Source: Mercurialis annua
Lineage: Eukaryota > Streptophyta > Magnoliopsida > Malpighiales > Euphorbiaceae
NCBI RefSeq assembly: GCF_937616625.2
Contig: NC_065576.1
Location: forward strand, 9,922,501-9,986,500
DNA: 64,000 nt
Reading direction: 5' to 3'
Made by a program: the position numbers and the translations under genes. This document shows positions 24,619 through 36,579 of the stretch, piece after piece. Position 1 is the first letter of the stretch. The number at the start of each line of letters is the position of its first letter. The notes beneath the pieces were generated by a model. The model searched no databases. It was not told the origin of the DNA and worked only from the letters and a program-made list of their open reading frames with translations.

Positions 24619-25883
24619 AAAGGACTGAAGCGCACAATGATGATTTCCAGAGAAACTCAACCGGGTGATGAGCTATCGATTCGTTTGTTTGAATTCAAGC
24701 ATGTGTGATCAGTGTATAGCTGTGAACTTAAGGGGTTAAAATATAATTACCCATAAATAGCCTTTAAAATCCAAAGAAATTGTAGGCTAAGTAGAAATTG
24801 GACTAATTATAATATGCTATAAGTTTATGGGCCAATTTTCATGTTTGACGGACTAAATTAATTGATCATACCCAAACCCTTAGAGTCCCATAAGGTTTTT
24901 AACACTTTCAGATACCAAACAACACATTTGGACATAATTATCACCTGATAATTAATTAATACGAATTAAACATGTAAAATATTAAAGTAAATGTAAAAAG
25001 TAATTAAATTTATTGCCTAACACTCTTTCACACTCCTAATTCTACCCCTCCACCTACTTGTAGATATCTGACATAACTAAACCTCTGAAAAATCCTAGAT
25101 CACCCGCAACCTCTATAAATACACTATTAACTCAGCCTAGCATGAGGAGGGAGCGGACGAGAATTAAACACCAGAAACACGTAATCAAACCCTAGAAATA
25201 GACAGTTTATAGCCGAATTATTGCACGCACACACAAAAATAGTTAATTCCAATTTAGAAAATAAGATTGGACGCTTTTATTACTCAAGGACAAGCTACTA
25301 TACACTGATCCAAAGCTGGATTCCACATCCGGATCACCAGAAAACAAAGCCAATGACTAAGAACGGTACTTTTGAGGACCTAAAATCGCCTCTTATCACT
25401 TTTTATGTCATCTTAATCATGCTTTGTTGTATTAGCATGCATATTAGTCTATTTTACCGTTTTTTTCCATAATAGCTCTTTTTGAAGTTTTTCCTATAAT
25501 TACCATGAAAAACTGATTAGGAGCATGTTTATGGCTGTTTTATTATGTTTTATGCCATATATTCAAAATCCATTCAATTCTGGTGATTAGGATGCATGTC
25601 AGAGTTAAATTGTCATATTATGAATTCTTGATGTTTTTGCCCTCTTACCTTCAAAATTGCCTTAGAAAAGCATGATTTAGGATGATTAATGCATGCTTAA
25701 TCATTATATTTCAATTCCATTATATTTAGGAATATTTTTATGCGTTTTGATGTTTTTTTTTTGGAGCTATTTTTGCATGTTCTTAAAATCCAAAAAAAGC
25801 TCCCTAGATACAGTAAGAACCGGCGGCGCTTCCACTGTGGAGTGACTCCGCCTCCACTCACAATGGCGTCAAGATCATTGCTT
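24619..25883. other. Unclassified spacer
   Basis: No credible gene is present. A TATA-like CTATAAATAC at about 25113-25122, followed by leader-like sequence, could be a remnant promoter or LTR, but no partner repeat was found. This sequence was contiguous with 27806 onward before the solo LTR formed. Confidence 0.4.
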
Positions 25884-26737
25884 CCCCCTGTAATATCCCA
25901 TAAGTGCAAATTATATAAGTGGTCCACGTGTCCAGTTTTGAGTCGCCGGAGTGGCAATATCGGAAAATTTTCCAAGAAATTAAGATAAATAAAATTTTAG
26001 AAGGTCGGTTTTGGAAAGATTATAGCGAGAAATTTAATATTATATTTCAGTTCTAAATTTGGAATTGGAATTAAAAGGAAAAATGTTAAGAAAAGTCGTA
26101 AAATAAAGTTCAAATATTAAATTGGTAATTTAGCTAATTAACTCTCGAGAATCAAATTATAAGTTTTAACAGGAAAATATAAATTCTTTCATCATATTAT
26201 TTATTAGATATAAATAATACGTATACGAATTGGTTAAAGGGTTAATTGATTTAGTTATGGACTAAATTGAACAAAAAAAAAGTTTAAAGGATAATTTGTA
26301 ACAAATAAAGAAAACAAGGACCTAAGTGGTACTTTATCCAAACTATATAAGGAATGGGTTATGAAATGAGAATCAGGAGAAGACTCCGGAGACATCATTT
26401 CATCGTTCTCACTGTCGTTACTTCGCGGTTTCTCCGTTTGACGTCCGTTTCGAGTGATTTTCGCGTCGATCTCTCCGGAATTGGAAGCTCTACCCATCCT
26501 AAGCTTCAAACCGAGGTAAAGTTTCGAAAATTGGTGTTAAAATGGGACTATATGGGCTGTTTTAGTGAGGATAATGTATTGATATCGAATTTGACGTTTT
26601 TGAGGTCGTTTTAGCGTTTTAGCAAGAACGAAGATGCGGGTTTTATGCGAAATGGTGTTTTTGGTGGATCGAGAGTGTCGGATCGCGGAGAGGTGCCCGG
26701 AAACAGCGTTTCCGGGGCTGTGCGTGGCGAGCCGCGC

Positions 26738-26877
26738 TGTGCGGACGCACACTGCCCTTGTGTGCCCGCACAGTGCTCTTGTGCGCCCGCACAGTGCTCT
26801 TGTGCGCCCGCACAGTGCTCTTGTGCGCCCGCACAGTGCTCTTGTGCGCCCGCACAGTGCTCTTGTGCGCCCGCACA
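26738..26877. repeat. Seven palindromes on an exact 21-bp period
   Basis: Palindromes of the form TGTGC-(4 nt)-GCACA start at 26738, 26759, 26780, 26801, 26822, 26843 and 26864, always 21 bp apart. The first two copies are variant and the last five are identical. Long overlapping ORFs here are only a consequence of the period being divisible by three. Confidence 0.93.
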
Positions 26878-27565
26878 ATGGGTCCAAGGGGACCAAAATG
26901 GGCCTCTTGCCCTATTTGACCAAGATTCCGACTCTTACAGATATTAGAATCTAAAGATGAATTAAGGACCCCGATAATTTGAAGTTTCGAGATTAAGCTC
27001 AATGTTTTCGATAATTAATGATAACGGAAAATGATAAGAAAAATATATGATTCTTGAAATACAAAAAGCGGTGTTCGATAAGTCGTGAGTATGACTAAGG
27101 ATCATCGAATTCACGAGCACGCTAGACAGAGTTTAATCAACCCAAAACCTAGAACTTTAAAGTATTACACATATAAACATGAAATTCACGTCTAATTATA
27201 AAACGTTAATTAATATGTGACAGACGCATCAGAACGGTGAGGCCAGTAGACGTGGACCTAGCTAGAGGTCGTTTTTGGAATCCGGAAGTCAGCAGTACAT
27301 GTATAGTTCTTGACTTCTGTAGTGCTGCAGTAGCGGTCCTGTGTCGACAGAGTAGTTGCCTTTACAGCAGTGTATTTTGGTTTTATGTTTTACCTGCTGT
27401 TTATATTTATATCTTTTTGTAGGCTGCGTATGTTATGTTCTGGTCACGGCACCAGATGCCGGTGACATGTTTATGATACACTAGTATGTATATAATCCCG
27501 TGAGGCCAGTTTGTACGTGGTACAGAAACTAGAGCCCACGTGGATATCAGAAAGTGTAGCGTGAA

Positions 27566-27672
<107 letters not shown>

Positions 27673-27805
27673 GCTTTCGTTTGTGTATGTATTATACTAT
27701 TTGCGAAATATTTTTAGTAAATTTAGGCTTGCTGCGGGTTTCGGAGCTACCACTCTCATTCCCTAGCGTCGGTTGCGGCTCAATAGTTTGGGTCATGACA
27801 CCCCC

Positions 27806-28573
27806 TCCCCCAGATTTGATTTCATATCCTTATGGACCCGATTCGACCTTATTTTTGTGTTTTCAGGCTCGTTTGAGCTCGAAATTAGCCCCATTTGAGC
27901 CCACGTCCATTGTTTTAGTTATAGAATCACAACCTATATTGTAAAGGGCCTGGACCTATTTACTTCGGGCATTGAATCCCAAACTTGTAAACCGTTAAGC
28001 TAACTGGGCACTGAAGCCCATGATCGACGAAACCAGAAACTTCTAGAAGGGATCATGAGTTCGTTTGAACTTAGAATTGATTGCGGTTTGAACCAGTGGG
28101 TCCGTATTCATGAGGCAAAGAACTTTCATGTTTTTCTCGAAACCTAGTTCCGACCTCACTAACTGTAAAACCATATCAAGTTCCAGACATTCTGGTCGAC
28201 GATGTTAAAAGGTATTTCTAACCATGCATGTTTACCACCTGCCCATGGGTATGTTGAAAATGTTTAATCGTTTTCCAAAAGCATGTCAAATTCAAACATT
28301 AACAGACTAAAGGAATAACTACGTTAATTTAGCAATCAAATCTGAAAAATCACCTAAACATCTTAGGACTGCCATGTAAAATGTAATTAGTGGTTGTATT
28401 GGTCATTCAAGATGACTTAAAATAAAATCAAGCTCACTTAGACATCTAATTTTAGGCTTTATGCATGTAAATTGATCCATATTAATCATTATTTGATTAC
28501 TTGATAGACACTGCTAGGTTTAGATGTATGCCTTGGGGAAGATTTGCTTCAAATACCAAGACTTTAGCTCACT
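27806..28573. other. Unclassified sequence between two LTR-like units
   Basis: No credible ORF or paired repeat was found. It may be the tail of the internal region of the element whose LTR-like end begins at 28588. Confidence 0.4.
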
Positions 28574-29239
28574 TGGGAGGGGGGTAATGATGGAAACCGA
28601 ATTCCAACATAACTATAATGGAACTGAGTCGCATAGGATATACCATCCGGGAGAATCCTAGTTTTCGCCCGAAAGACGAGAACCAGATAATATAAGTGCC
28701 CGAGTCCATGAGATTCGTCGAACCTGAAGATCAAAAGGAAATTTGTTTGAATTCTCAGAAGGACTGGTATTCCCGAGGATTCGGAGAAAACGCGTCACCA
28801 AAAGGATTCGCAGAAAGCCAAATATACGGGAAATGTTATCACTGAAGACCGAATATATGGAATATCTTTCTATTCGGATACAAATTCTAATTAAGGAAGA
28901 TAAGTTTATTTAAAAAGATATTCATGAATAAGATTTTTTTAAAATAAGAAATCTTTTTTCTATTCAAAATCAATTTCTACTAAATAGGAATCAATTTCCT
29001 ATTTGACATCTACTAGTATTCTCTAAACTACTATATAAAGAGTTTGAGCTATGTCTAAAAACATAATTATATTCGTATACATAAAACGTTGCTCAAAACT
29101 AAACTAACTTTAGCATCGGGGAGTTAATCTAACAACCACCGTCCGATTAGTTTTTACCATGTTTTGCACGATTACTCTCCGGATCAGAAGGCATACTCCA
29201 TCAGTTATTAACCACTTAAAATATTTAACTTCTTCGACA
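28574..29239 (+). mobile_element. Candidate 3' polypurine tract plus LTR, incomplete element
   Basis: TGGGAGGGGGG (28574-28584) resembles a polypurine tract and is followed by TGATGGAAACCG (28588), a plausible LTR start. A TATA box TATATAAAGAG lies at about 29033-29043, fitting an LTR promoter. No partner LTR or coding region was found and the right boundary is uncertain. Confidence 0.4.
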
Positions 29240-29283
29240 TAAATTTCAAAAATCATATTTGTGTCATATTAATATGGAATGCA

Positions 29284-29515
29284 TCTACTATGGGTTGGCT
29301 CAATTGGTCACAAGTGTGGACCATAAGCATGGGATATAAAAGAACCAAGGTTCGAATCCCATATCCCACAAATGGGACTTATTGGAAGCATTTATGGATG
29401 AGTTGTTAAAACCCCATATTAAATGGAAGGTCCAGGCGGTGGGATGCCGAGACTAACCTCCCCGAAGATTTACCCAGGTGGTCGGGCTCCGCCAGTGGTT
29501 CCCTCGTAAAAAAAA
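29284..29515 (+). mobile_element. SINE, tRNA-derived, with target duplication
   Basis: A tRNA-like head has an A-box-like TGGCTCAATTGGTCA and a B box GGTTCGAATCC. A tRNA-unrelated body and a terminal A-run follow. The perfect 10-bp duplication ATGGAATGCA (29274-29283 and 29516-29525) supports LINE-mediated insertion. It would be transcribed by RNA polymerase III and encodes no protein. Confidence 0.88.
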
Positions 29516-29940
29516 ATGGAATGCAACATTATACTCATATATTAGCCCATCAAATAAAATATCTCAATATAATGTAGTAATGCTTTATATATATTTTTAT
29601 TGTACATTGCACACTATTTATTTTTTATATATCTATTTTAAAAAGAAAAAGAAAAATGTTGAATAGTAATACTATCAAACCAAAATTATAGCTTTCGTAT
29701 AATTGAAAAATAATATTTATTAAATTTAACTGTTGAGAAAATATTATAATATTTATAGTAAATTAGAGGCCAAATAATTAAAAAAAGTCCAAATTTTTAA
29801 TAAAAATTTATAAAAATTCAAACCTTTCAATTTTATTTAATTCATACTGAAAAGCAGGTTTTCATTTTAATAATGTTCAGCTACGTTATTTTGCTGATGT
29901 GGTACCTACATGACGCTGATATGGTAATGCCACACATTAG

Positions 29941-30269
29941 TGTTGAAGTGGGAAATCCCACATTGGTTGTATGTGTGAATGGACATGTGTTTAAATATTA
30001 GTTGGGCACCTCCACTTGATACCAACTGGTTTTAAGATGGAATCTAACATGGTATCAGAGTCTTGTCCATTCACACAATTTGAATTTGACCCGGCCGACG
30101 TGAGTTGCGCGTGAGGGGGGATTGGTTACTCGGCCCGGACACGCTACGCGTGAGGGGTAGTGTTGAAGTGGGAAATCCCATATTGGTTGTGTGTGTGAAT
30201 GGACATGTGTTTAAATATTAGTTGGGCACCTCCACTTGATACCAATTGGTTTTAAGATGGAATCTAACA
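29941..30269 (+). mobile_element. TRIM retrotransposon, complete
   Basis: Two 109-bp terminal direct repeats (29941-30049 and 30161-30269) start TGTTGAAGTGGG and end AATCTAACA. TGGTATCAGAGTC follows the first repeat directly (30050-30062) and is a primer-binding site of the initiator-methionine tRNA type. A purine-rich GTGAGGGGTAG precedes the second repeat. The 5-bp duplication ATTAG is at 29936-29940 and 30270-30274. It has no coding capacity and would rely on another element's proteins. Confidence 0.93.
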
Positions 30270-30342
30270 ATTAGCAGGACACATTAGCGCTACATAAGAA
30301 TTATTGTGCAGTTGGACATAATTAAAACGAGATTCTGTATAT

Positions 30343-30900
30343 CTATACTATATATAAAAGCACGGATGGGGGGGACATGCAAATTTACTAAATAATTCTT
30401 TTCAGTTTACTATTAAATAAAGGTTTTATAGTCATTAACTAATTAGTTATTTAATTAATCAATATTGTAATTAAAGTCCTAATTAGAATAGGTAGCTAAA
30501 TTATCTCCAATTTAGTTTTTAATATGTAAAAAATAACTAAATTGTCTCCAAATTAGTAGGAATACCTATCTTTTAGTTTGATTGAACTACAAAATTAAAA
30601 TATTGTATTTGATCAATATATTATTATTTAAATTTCTATCTTATTATTTTTAAAGATAGAAATTAATAAAATTAAGTTAATTAAATTAATTATTTAATTA
30701 TGGTTAAACCGAAAAAAGAATAAATTCAGTATGGAAAATAAATTTATAACCGAATATATTATATTTACTTTTACAAAAATTCTTAACTAACTTAATATTA
30801 ATTATAAATAAAAAATTGATACAATAATGATAAATTTACTAATATGTTCATTAACGAGTTACGTTACGAGTCACGTGCATAGCACGTAATGCGAAACTAG
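30343..30900 (+). mobile_element. Non-autonomous Helitron
   Basis: It begins TCTATACTATATATAAAAGC after an A and ends CTAG before a T, so it is inserted between A and T. A perfect hairpin ACGTGC-ATA-GCACGT (30873-30887) ends 13 nt before the 3' terminus. These are the hallmarks of rolling-circle elements. No Rep/helicase is encoded. It splits the MITE at 29768-30970. Confidence 0.88.
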
Positions 30901-31004
30901 TCAAGATAAATGGGACAAAGTTTAAATAATTAAATTTTTATAAAAATTGACATTTTTTAGTCGTTTGGTCTAAATTATATGTATACTTTCTTATCATGAA
31001 AGAT

Positions 31005-31368
31005 GGGTAATTGATTTTGGAGGTCACTGTACTTTTCAAAAATTGCAAAATGATGACCAAACTTTAAAACGTAACATTTTAGTTACTATACTATTTGGTT
31101 ATGTTAAGATAGAAGGATTTTTGGTCACCAAAGAAAATTATATCGAGTCGATTTTTTGTTGATTGTGTGTATATATGAAATATAAGATATTATTTGTTAT
31201 AAATAATCAAAATTTGATTACTACATATGTATAGTTTGACCGTAAAACACTTAAAAATCTTACAAAATCTCATATTTGAAAGTTTAGTAACCATTTTGTT
31301 ACGTTTTGAAGTTCGGTCACCATTTTGCAATTCTTGAAAAGTACAGTGACCCATAGAATCAATTACCC
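31005..31368. mobile_element. MULE-type MITE, family 3
   Basis: The 364-bp element has ends GGGTAATTGATT and AATCAATTACCC. Long inverted arms include TGACCAAACTTTAAAACG near the left and the matching region near the right. A perfect 10-bp duplication CATGAAAGAT flanks it (30995-31004 and 31369-31378). Confidence 0.88.
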
Positions 31369-31378
31369 CATGAAAGAT

Positions 31379-32017
31379 GCTAAACGGAGCTCCTGAAAAT
31401 TTTGAAAGAAAAGGATAGTGGCAGAACCGAAGAAGAATTAAAATTGCAACTAATTTGAGGCTATGCATATTAGTGTCATTTTCAATTAATTATTTGGTTC
31501 CTTGACTATACAAGATTGAGACTAAATACCAGCAATTAAAACCTTCATTTGTTGCTAACTTGATGATTAGAGCTATAGTTAGTTGAACTGTAGTTTCACC
31601 ATCTATATTTTGTTAGTAATTGGGTTCCATATATATATTATAATTTTCTTTCAAAGATGGCTTCATTATATAGAAGTTGATATCTTACCGCTTTATGATA
31701 GAGTCTACAGAGATCATTCCCAAAAAGAGAAGTGTGAAGAATAAATTCTTTTATTTTATGGGGTGATTTTGAAAAATCACATCAAAATATTTTAGGCTAA
31801 TCCCAATAAAATACTAAAGTTTTTTTTTATTTTGTTAGTTATATCTAAATTTTTAAAATCGGCTAATTTAACCAATTTCACGATATTTAAATTTTATTTA
31901 GCAATTTGTGAATCGAACCGAAAAAAATTGCCACCTCACCCGCCACATCGCTGTGAACTCAGCAGAAGTTATTGAATGAAGCTCAGTTGGCAGCACCTAC
32001 AAATGCAAACTAGTACT
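31379..32017. other. AT-rich spacer
   Basis: No gene or element with paired termini was found. Confidence 0.5.
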
Positions 32018-32027
32018 ACTATAGAAT

Positions 32028-33079
32028 GAACAAAGGATCAATTAACCCCCTCAACTTGGCACGAAATATCGAATAGACCCAAGGTCACAAAACCGGATCA
32101 ATTCAGCCCACTACTATATCAAACCGGATCAAATACACCCTCCCCCACTCTCACCTCCGCGAGTGAATCGCACTCTCCCTAATTAAATGGAAAAAGGTTC
32201 ACAATAATCCCTAACTTTTATTATATTCTTTAAATTGATACTTAATGAATTTTCAATATAAATACAATACTAATATTTTAAAACTTCAAAAATTACATTG
32301 ATTTTAAAATAAAAATTAAAGGATTATTTTACACCTTTTTCATCTTTTAAATCAAATTTTCCTAACCCTATTCTTCTTCTACATCTATCGCCGCCGCCCA
32401 CCTCACCTCGCCAGCAAATCATCACTTAACCCAATCACATCCGCCTCTCCAAATCACCGTTGCCACTTGCCACCACCATTCATCACAATAGCCATACCAG
32501 AAAGCTCCACCATGTTTTTTTTCATTTATGTTCGTCGGCGCGGAAGCAATTATTCATCGCCGGAAAAGACGAGAGGACACCTGCTGCTGCTGAAGAACGG
32601 TCGGCTGATGCTACTGGAGGATGACTAGATTGTTGGTTAGGGTTGGGGACGGTGAATGGCGGCTATCAATTCTTGAAGATGGCGGCCGACAACTTGAATG
32701 GATGAAGAAAAAGAAAACGGAGAAGAAGTATAGGGATGAGTGGCTGGCAGTTAGCTGATGGTGGTGGCACTGCATTAGGTTAGGTTAATTGGGTTAGGTT
32801 AGATTAATTTGATTAGTTAATTACATTTAATTAGATTAATTAAGTTAATTAAAAATAAAAATAAAAATCCATTTAAAATTATAATAAGAGGTTTAATTAG
32901 GGTTAAGTATAATTAATTAGGGCGAATTAGGTCAAATTATCAATCTCACTCTCTTTTTTGGCCAAAAGGGTGTTTTTGACTGATTTTCGCAACTATTGGT
33001 GTTTTTTGACCCTAAATCGCGAACTTGGACCTTTTTGATACTTCGTGCCAAGTTGAAGGGGTTTTTTGATCCTTTGTTC
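32028..33079. mobile_element. Non-autonomous MULE, 1.05 kb
   Basis: The ends GAACAAAGGATCAATTAACC and GGATCCTTTGTTC are inverted repeats that continue through CAACTTGGCACGAA and TTCGTGCCAAGTTG. A perfect 10-bp duplication ACTATAGAAT flanks it (32018-32027 and 33080-33089). The interior is GC-richer around 32380-32760 but has no recognisable gene fragment. A related, broken fragment lies near 34990-35120. Confidence 0.85.
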
Positions 33080-33108
33080 ACTATAGAATAATGCATGCAT
33101 TTTTATTA

Positions 33109-33395
33109 GGCTTAAATGCACAAAAAATCACCAACTTTCGCGTGTTTTTGATATTTGACACGAACTTTTAATTTTGACATATAAATACACGAACTATCAA
33201 TTTTTTGCATGTATGACCAAGTTTCCATTTTAGGTGAAAAACTGTGCCGTTTTAGGTCATCATTTTAGGTCAAAAACGGTGCCCGTGTTATATATGCAAA
33301 AAATTGATAGTTCGTGTATTTATACGCAAAAATAAAAAGTTCGTGTCAAATACCAAAAACACGCGAAAGTTGGTGATTTTTTGAGCAATTAAGCC
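33109..33395. mobile_element. MULE-type MITE, family 1, copy 2
   Basis: The 287-bp element begins GGCTTAAATGC and ends GCAATTAAGCC, with subterminal CCAACTTTCGCGTG and CACGCGAAAGTTGG. The flanks TTTTTATTA and TTTTCATTA match at 8 of 9 positions. It is the same family as 22802-23094. Confidence 0.85.
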
Positions 33396-33896
33396 TTTTC
33401 ATTATTCTTCATGCGTTTTAAAGCGTTTGAAAACACGCTCTTTTGTCACGCTGGATAAAAAAGGTCGGATCGGCAAAAAAGTTGAAATTGAGGGGCTAAA
33501 TAGAACAAAAAAATAGTTTAAACGTGCAATGTAACACGAAATTAGTTTAAAAGTCGCAGGAGATTAAGTGGTATAGTTTAGGGGTTAAGAGATATATTAA
33601 ACTATTTTAATAATAAAATAGAGTGATCGAGTACAATTTAAAAAATCCAGTTATAAATATTAGAGTATAGTTCTGATGATCTGACATAAAACGAAATGTT
33701 TGAGTAAGAAACACGCAATATTATGTGTATATTTCCTAATAAATTAAAATTACATAAGTGCTTAGCTATAGTGATACTATAAACTTCTTATTTTCATCAT
33801 AAATTTCCATTAAAAAACACAATAAAAATGACTATCACAAAAATTGATCGCATTTCTAACCAAATATTCCAGTCTTGTTTTTAGTCTCTCAATATA

Positions 33897-34150
33897 ATCT
33901 GCAATATTAAAACTTAAAAAATTTAACTTTCGCATATTTTTTGTTAGTTAACATAAATTTTTAAAAGTTTGCAATTAAAAACACCGACACCGTTTTAGAT
34001 ATAAAATGACACTCTTTTTTAGAGGAAACACACACGTGATCTTAATTGCAAAATATTGAAAAATTCATGTTAAATATGCCAAAATTAAAAAAGTACGTTA
34101 AATATCAAAAACACGAAAAAGTTGGTGATTTTTGGTGCATTTAAATCATA
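33897..34150. mobile_element. MULE-type MITE, family 1, copy 3 (degenerate)
   Basis: Arms AACTTTCGCATATTTTTT and AAAAACACGAAAAAGTTGG resemble the other two copies. The ends and target duplication have decayed. Confidence 0.6.
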
Positions 34151-34248
34151 TTAAAATTCGTACTAAAAAGATGAAGTTATTTCAATTTTTATTCAGTTAA
34201 AAAATAACAATAAAAAATCTAAATAAAAATAGAGAATAAAATTAATAT

Positions 34249-34872
34249 GGTCAAATAATCAAAAAGTCAAACCTTATATAAAAGTTTCACAAAAGTCCAA
34301 ACCTTTTAATTTTATGCAATTTATTCTGAAATGCATGATTTCGTTTCAATAATGTCCAACTGTGTAATTTTGCTCATGTGGCACCTACGTGGCGCTGATG
34401 TATCATGCCACATGTCAGTGCCACATAAGCAAAATTGTGTAATTGGACATAATTGAAACGAAATCATGCGTTTCAGGACAAATTGGATAAAATTAGGGTT
34501 AATGTCATAAAAATTCACGAACTTTACACGTTTTCTCATTTTAATTACACAGTTTCAATTTTCTCATTTTCACTCACGAACTACCACTTTTTCTCAAATT
34601 CGTACACAGTGCTGAGTTGTCACGGTTCCATTGGTGTAATTTGCTGAGGTGGATGTCACTTTACATCAATGAATGAGTGCCACCTCAGCACCGTGTATGA
34701 ATTTGAGAAAAAGTGGTAGTTCGAGTATAAAAATGAGAAAATTTAAACTACGTGATTAAAATGAGAAAACGTGTAAAGTTCGTGATTTTTTTTGACATTA
34801 ACTCATAAAATTAAAAGATTTGAACTTTTGTGAAACTTTTAAAAAAGTTTGACCTTTTTTAATAATTTGGCC
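34249..34872. mobile_element. MULE-type MITE (family 2) hosting another MITE
   Basis: The ends GGTCAAATAATCAAAAAG and CCTTTTTAATAATTTGGCC are inverted repeats of family 2. A perfect 9-bp duplication AATTAATAT flanks it (34240-34248 and 34873-34881). The element at 34496-34804 is inserted within it. Its interior contains a palindrome around GCCACATGTCAGTGCCACATAAGC. Confidence 0.85.
34496..34804. mobile_element. MULE-type MITE, family 4, nested
   Basis: The 309-bp element has ends GGGTTAATGTCA and TGACATTAACTC, with long arms containing ACGAACTTTACACGTTTTCT and its complement. A perfect 9-bp duplication ATAAAATTA flanks it (34487-34495 and 34805-34813). It lies inside the family 2 MITE and so inserted later. 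Confidence 0.9.
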
Positions 34873-34881
34873 AATTAATAT

Positions 34882-35689
34882 TAGGTATTTTAAGTTTAAA
34901 ATGTTAAAAATATTAGGTCATTTTAAATTTTTAGTCATCAAAAACCACATAAGATAAAAAGAATTCCATCAAAATCGTAAAGTGTGTCTCACTCTCTTAG
35001 GTGAGATTGGATTGGAAAGGGATGTTTTTGATCCGATTTTGCCAAGTTCTAAATAAAAGTATTTTTTTTTTAATTTTGATGTTTTTGATACTTCGTACCA
35101 AATTAAGGGGGTAAAGTGATTATTTGTTTATAATTGTTTTAAATTTTATTAAGTAAAGAAAATGAATCAATCAATTTGAAGTTGAGGATTCGACCCTCAA
35201 CACTCACAGGCAACGTGCCTATTTAAAAATGTCTAACATTAACTCCCGCTAATCCTCGCTGACAATTAAAATAGGCTATCTTTGACAAAAAAAAATAATT
35301 ATGAACAAGTACAGTTATATATAAATTAATATTCAAATTTTATAATTGAAATAGACTTGTCTGTTTCTTTATCAATCAATGTAAGCATTTAGTAATTAAA
35401 AGATTTTATTTATTTATTTACTTTGTTTACATTTTATATATTATAATGAATAGTGCATAGCCCTTGTGAATTTTTTATTTTTTTTTAGACATCAAATGTT
35501 ACATTTTTTGTATATGATTGAATCATTGATTCCTAAACTGCACATGTCATCAACAACAAGAGAAAAAAAAAAGAATGGCAAACATTTCACATGTCAGAAC
35601 CTGGAAGCACATGGACCTGGTGGATTGACCGGATGTTAAGATTTGTTTCTTATAAGTAAAATCAATAATTCCCTCATTTTTAAAATAAA
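34882..35689. other. AT-rich spacer with element fragments
   Basis: Fragments similar to the MULE at 32028 occur near 34990-35120. A B-box-like GGATTCGACCC near 35188 could be a decayed SINE, but no A box, tail or duplication was confirmed. No gene is visible. Confidence 0.45.
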
Positions 35690-35694
35690 ATATT

Positions 35695-36172
35695 TGTTCG
35701 CCTGGAAATATTCCGGACTCGAATCTTTGAATTTATAATCGGGATCGGTTTGAGGTTTGATACTTTAACGAACCTATGCAGATATTCACAGGGCTTGTTT
35801 GGTTAAAAACACTTAACCACGTGATCTAAGAAGTAATAATCTGGGAGTCACGGACTCAGGCGAGATTAATACCGAAAACTACTCCTAAATTAAAACAATC
35901 CGGAGATTGTGAGATAAAAAGCACTGGGCTTGGTTTTTGATTGATTGATTAGTTGATACAAAAATACTAAAGCTCTGAACTATTTATAGCTCCTTACAAT
36001 TAAGACTCCTAATTTGACTAGGACTAAGACTCTGAAAGAAAATCACTCCTAATGAGTTACAAACTCCTAATAAAATAGAAAAAACAATAATAAACAAGCT
36101 TTCCGCTGGGCCGTGATCCCTGATAAGCCCATATGAAGTTCTATCCGGTATTTATTTGGGCCGGTGTAAACA
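35695..36172 (-). repeat. 3' LTR of the Tat element
   Basis: 478 bp. On the minus strand it starts TGTTTACACCGG and ends CAGGCGAACA. A TATA box CTATAAATAG lies at about 35988-35979. Next to it inside the element, TTGGGGGCAT (minus strand) serves as the polypurine tract. Confidence 0.95.
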
Positions 36173-36319
36173 ATGCCCCCAACAAGTCTGAAATGTTTAT
36201 CTTTTTGGGCTTGTTCTCCCTTTTCAACATCTCGAAGCCCATTACTGAGGCCCAAGTCATTTGAAAAATTTTTAAAGGGGTGCGCATCTATAACCCTTTC
36301 GGTACCCCTTTTGGCCACG

Positions 36320-36579
36320 TCATCTCCAGCTGTTCTCCATGATGCCACGCTTTGAACCCACGACCTTTCGGCTCCCTCTGATTTTGTCTTTTAAGAAAAA
36401 CACCATCTCATTTTATCACTTACCTACTCTCTCTCTGCATTTAACAAGATTTCTCTCTCTAGACAAATCTCAAGTGCTCTCTGTATTACTGCTTGGTAAG
36501 TAACTATCCTCGCCCCTCATACATTTGAATCGCCCTTCTAAATTATCGTCTAACCGAGGTACTTCATTCTGCAGTTATC
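36320..36579 (+). promoter_or_regulatory. Candidate promoter and spliced leader of the antisense PMD gene
   Basis: CT-rich sequence (CTCTCTCTC tracts near 36426-36470) precedes a consensus donor CTTG|GTAAGTAA at about 36495. A matching acceptor TTCTGCAG ends at about 36574, six bases before the ATG. This suggests a leader intron and a promoter internal to the retroelement, on the strand opposite to gag-pol. Confidence 0.5.

Larger units (their letters stand above)
29768..30970. mobile_element. MULE-type MITE (family 2) interrupted by a TRIM and a Helitron
   Basis: The left end GGCCAAATAATTAAAAAAAG and the right end TTTTTTAGTCGTTTGGTC are imperfect inverted repeats of the same family as 34249-34872. 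The flanks TAAATTAGA (29759-29767) and TAAATTATA (30971-30979) match at 8 of 9 bases. Removing the TRIM and the Helitron brings the MITE halves together. Confidence 0.75.

Noticed and set aside
26537..27002. Overlapping ORFs on both strands encoding repeats such as CAPAQCS or ALVRPHS
   Set aside because: They are translations of the 21-bp palindrome array, whose period is a multiple of three and so keeps all frames open. There is no domain or start context.
27799..27815. Complemented polypurine tract at the right end of the solo LTR, implying a minus-strand 3' LTR
   Set aside because: CCCCC also flanks the left end, and the TATA box supports the plus orientation, so a solo LTR with a 5-bp duplication is the simpler reading. 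It is not fully excluded.
35180..35290. Possible third SINE with a B-box-like GGATTCGACCC
   Set aside because: No A box at the right distance, no clear tail boundary and no target duplication.
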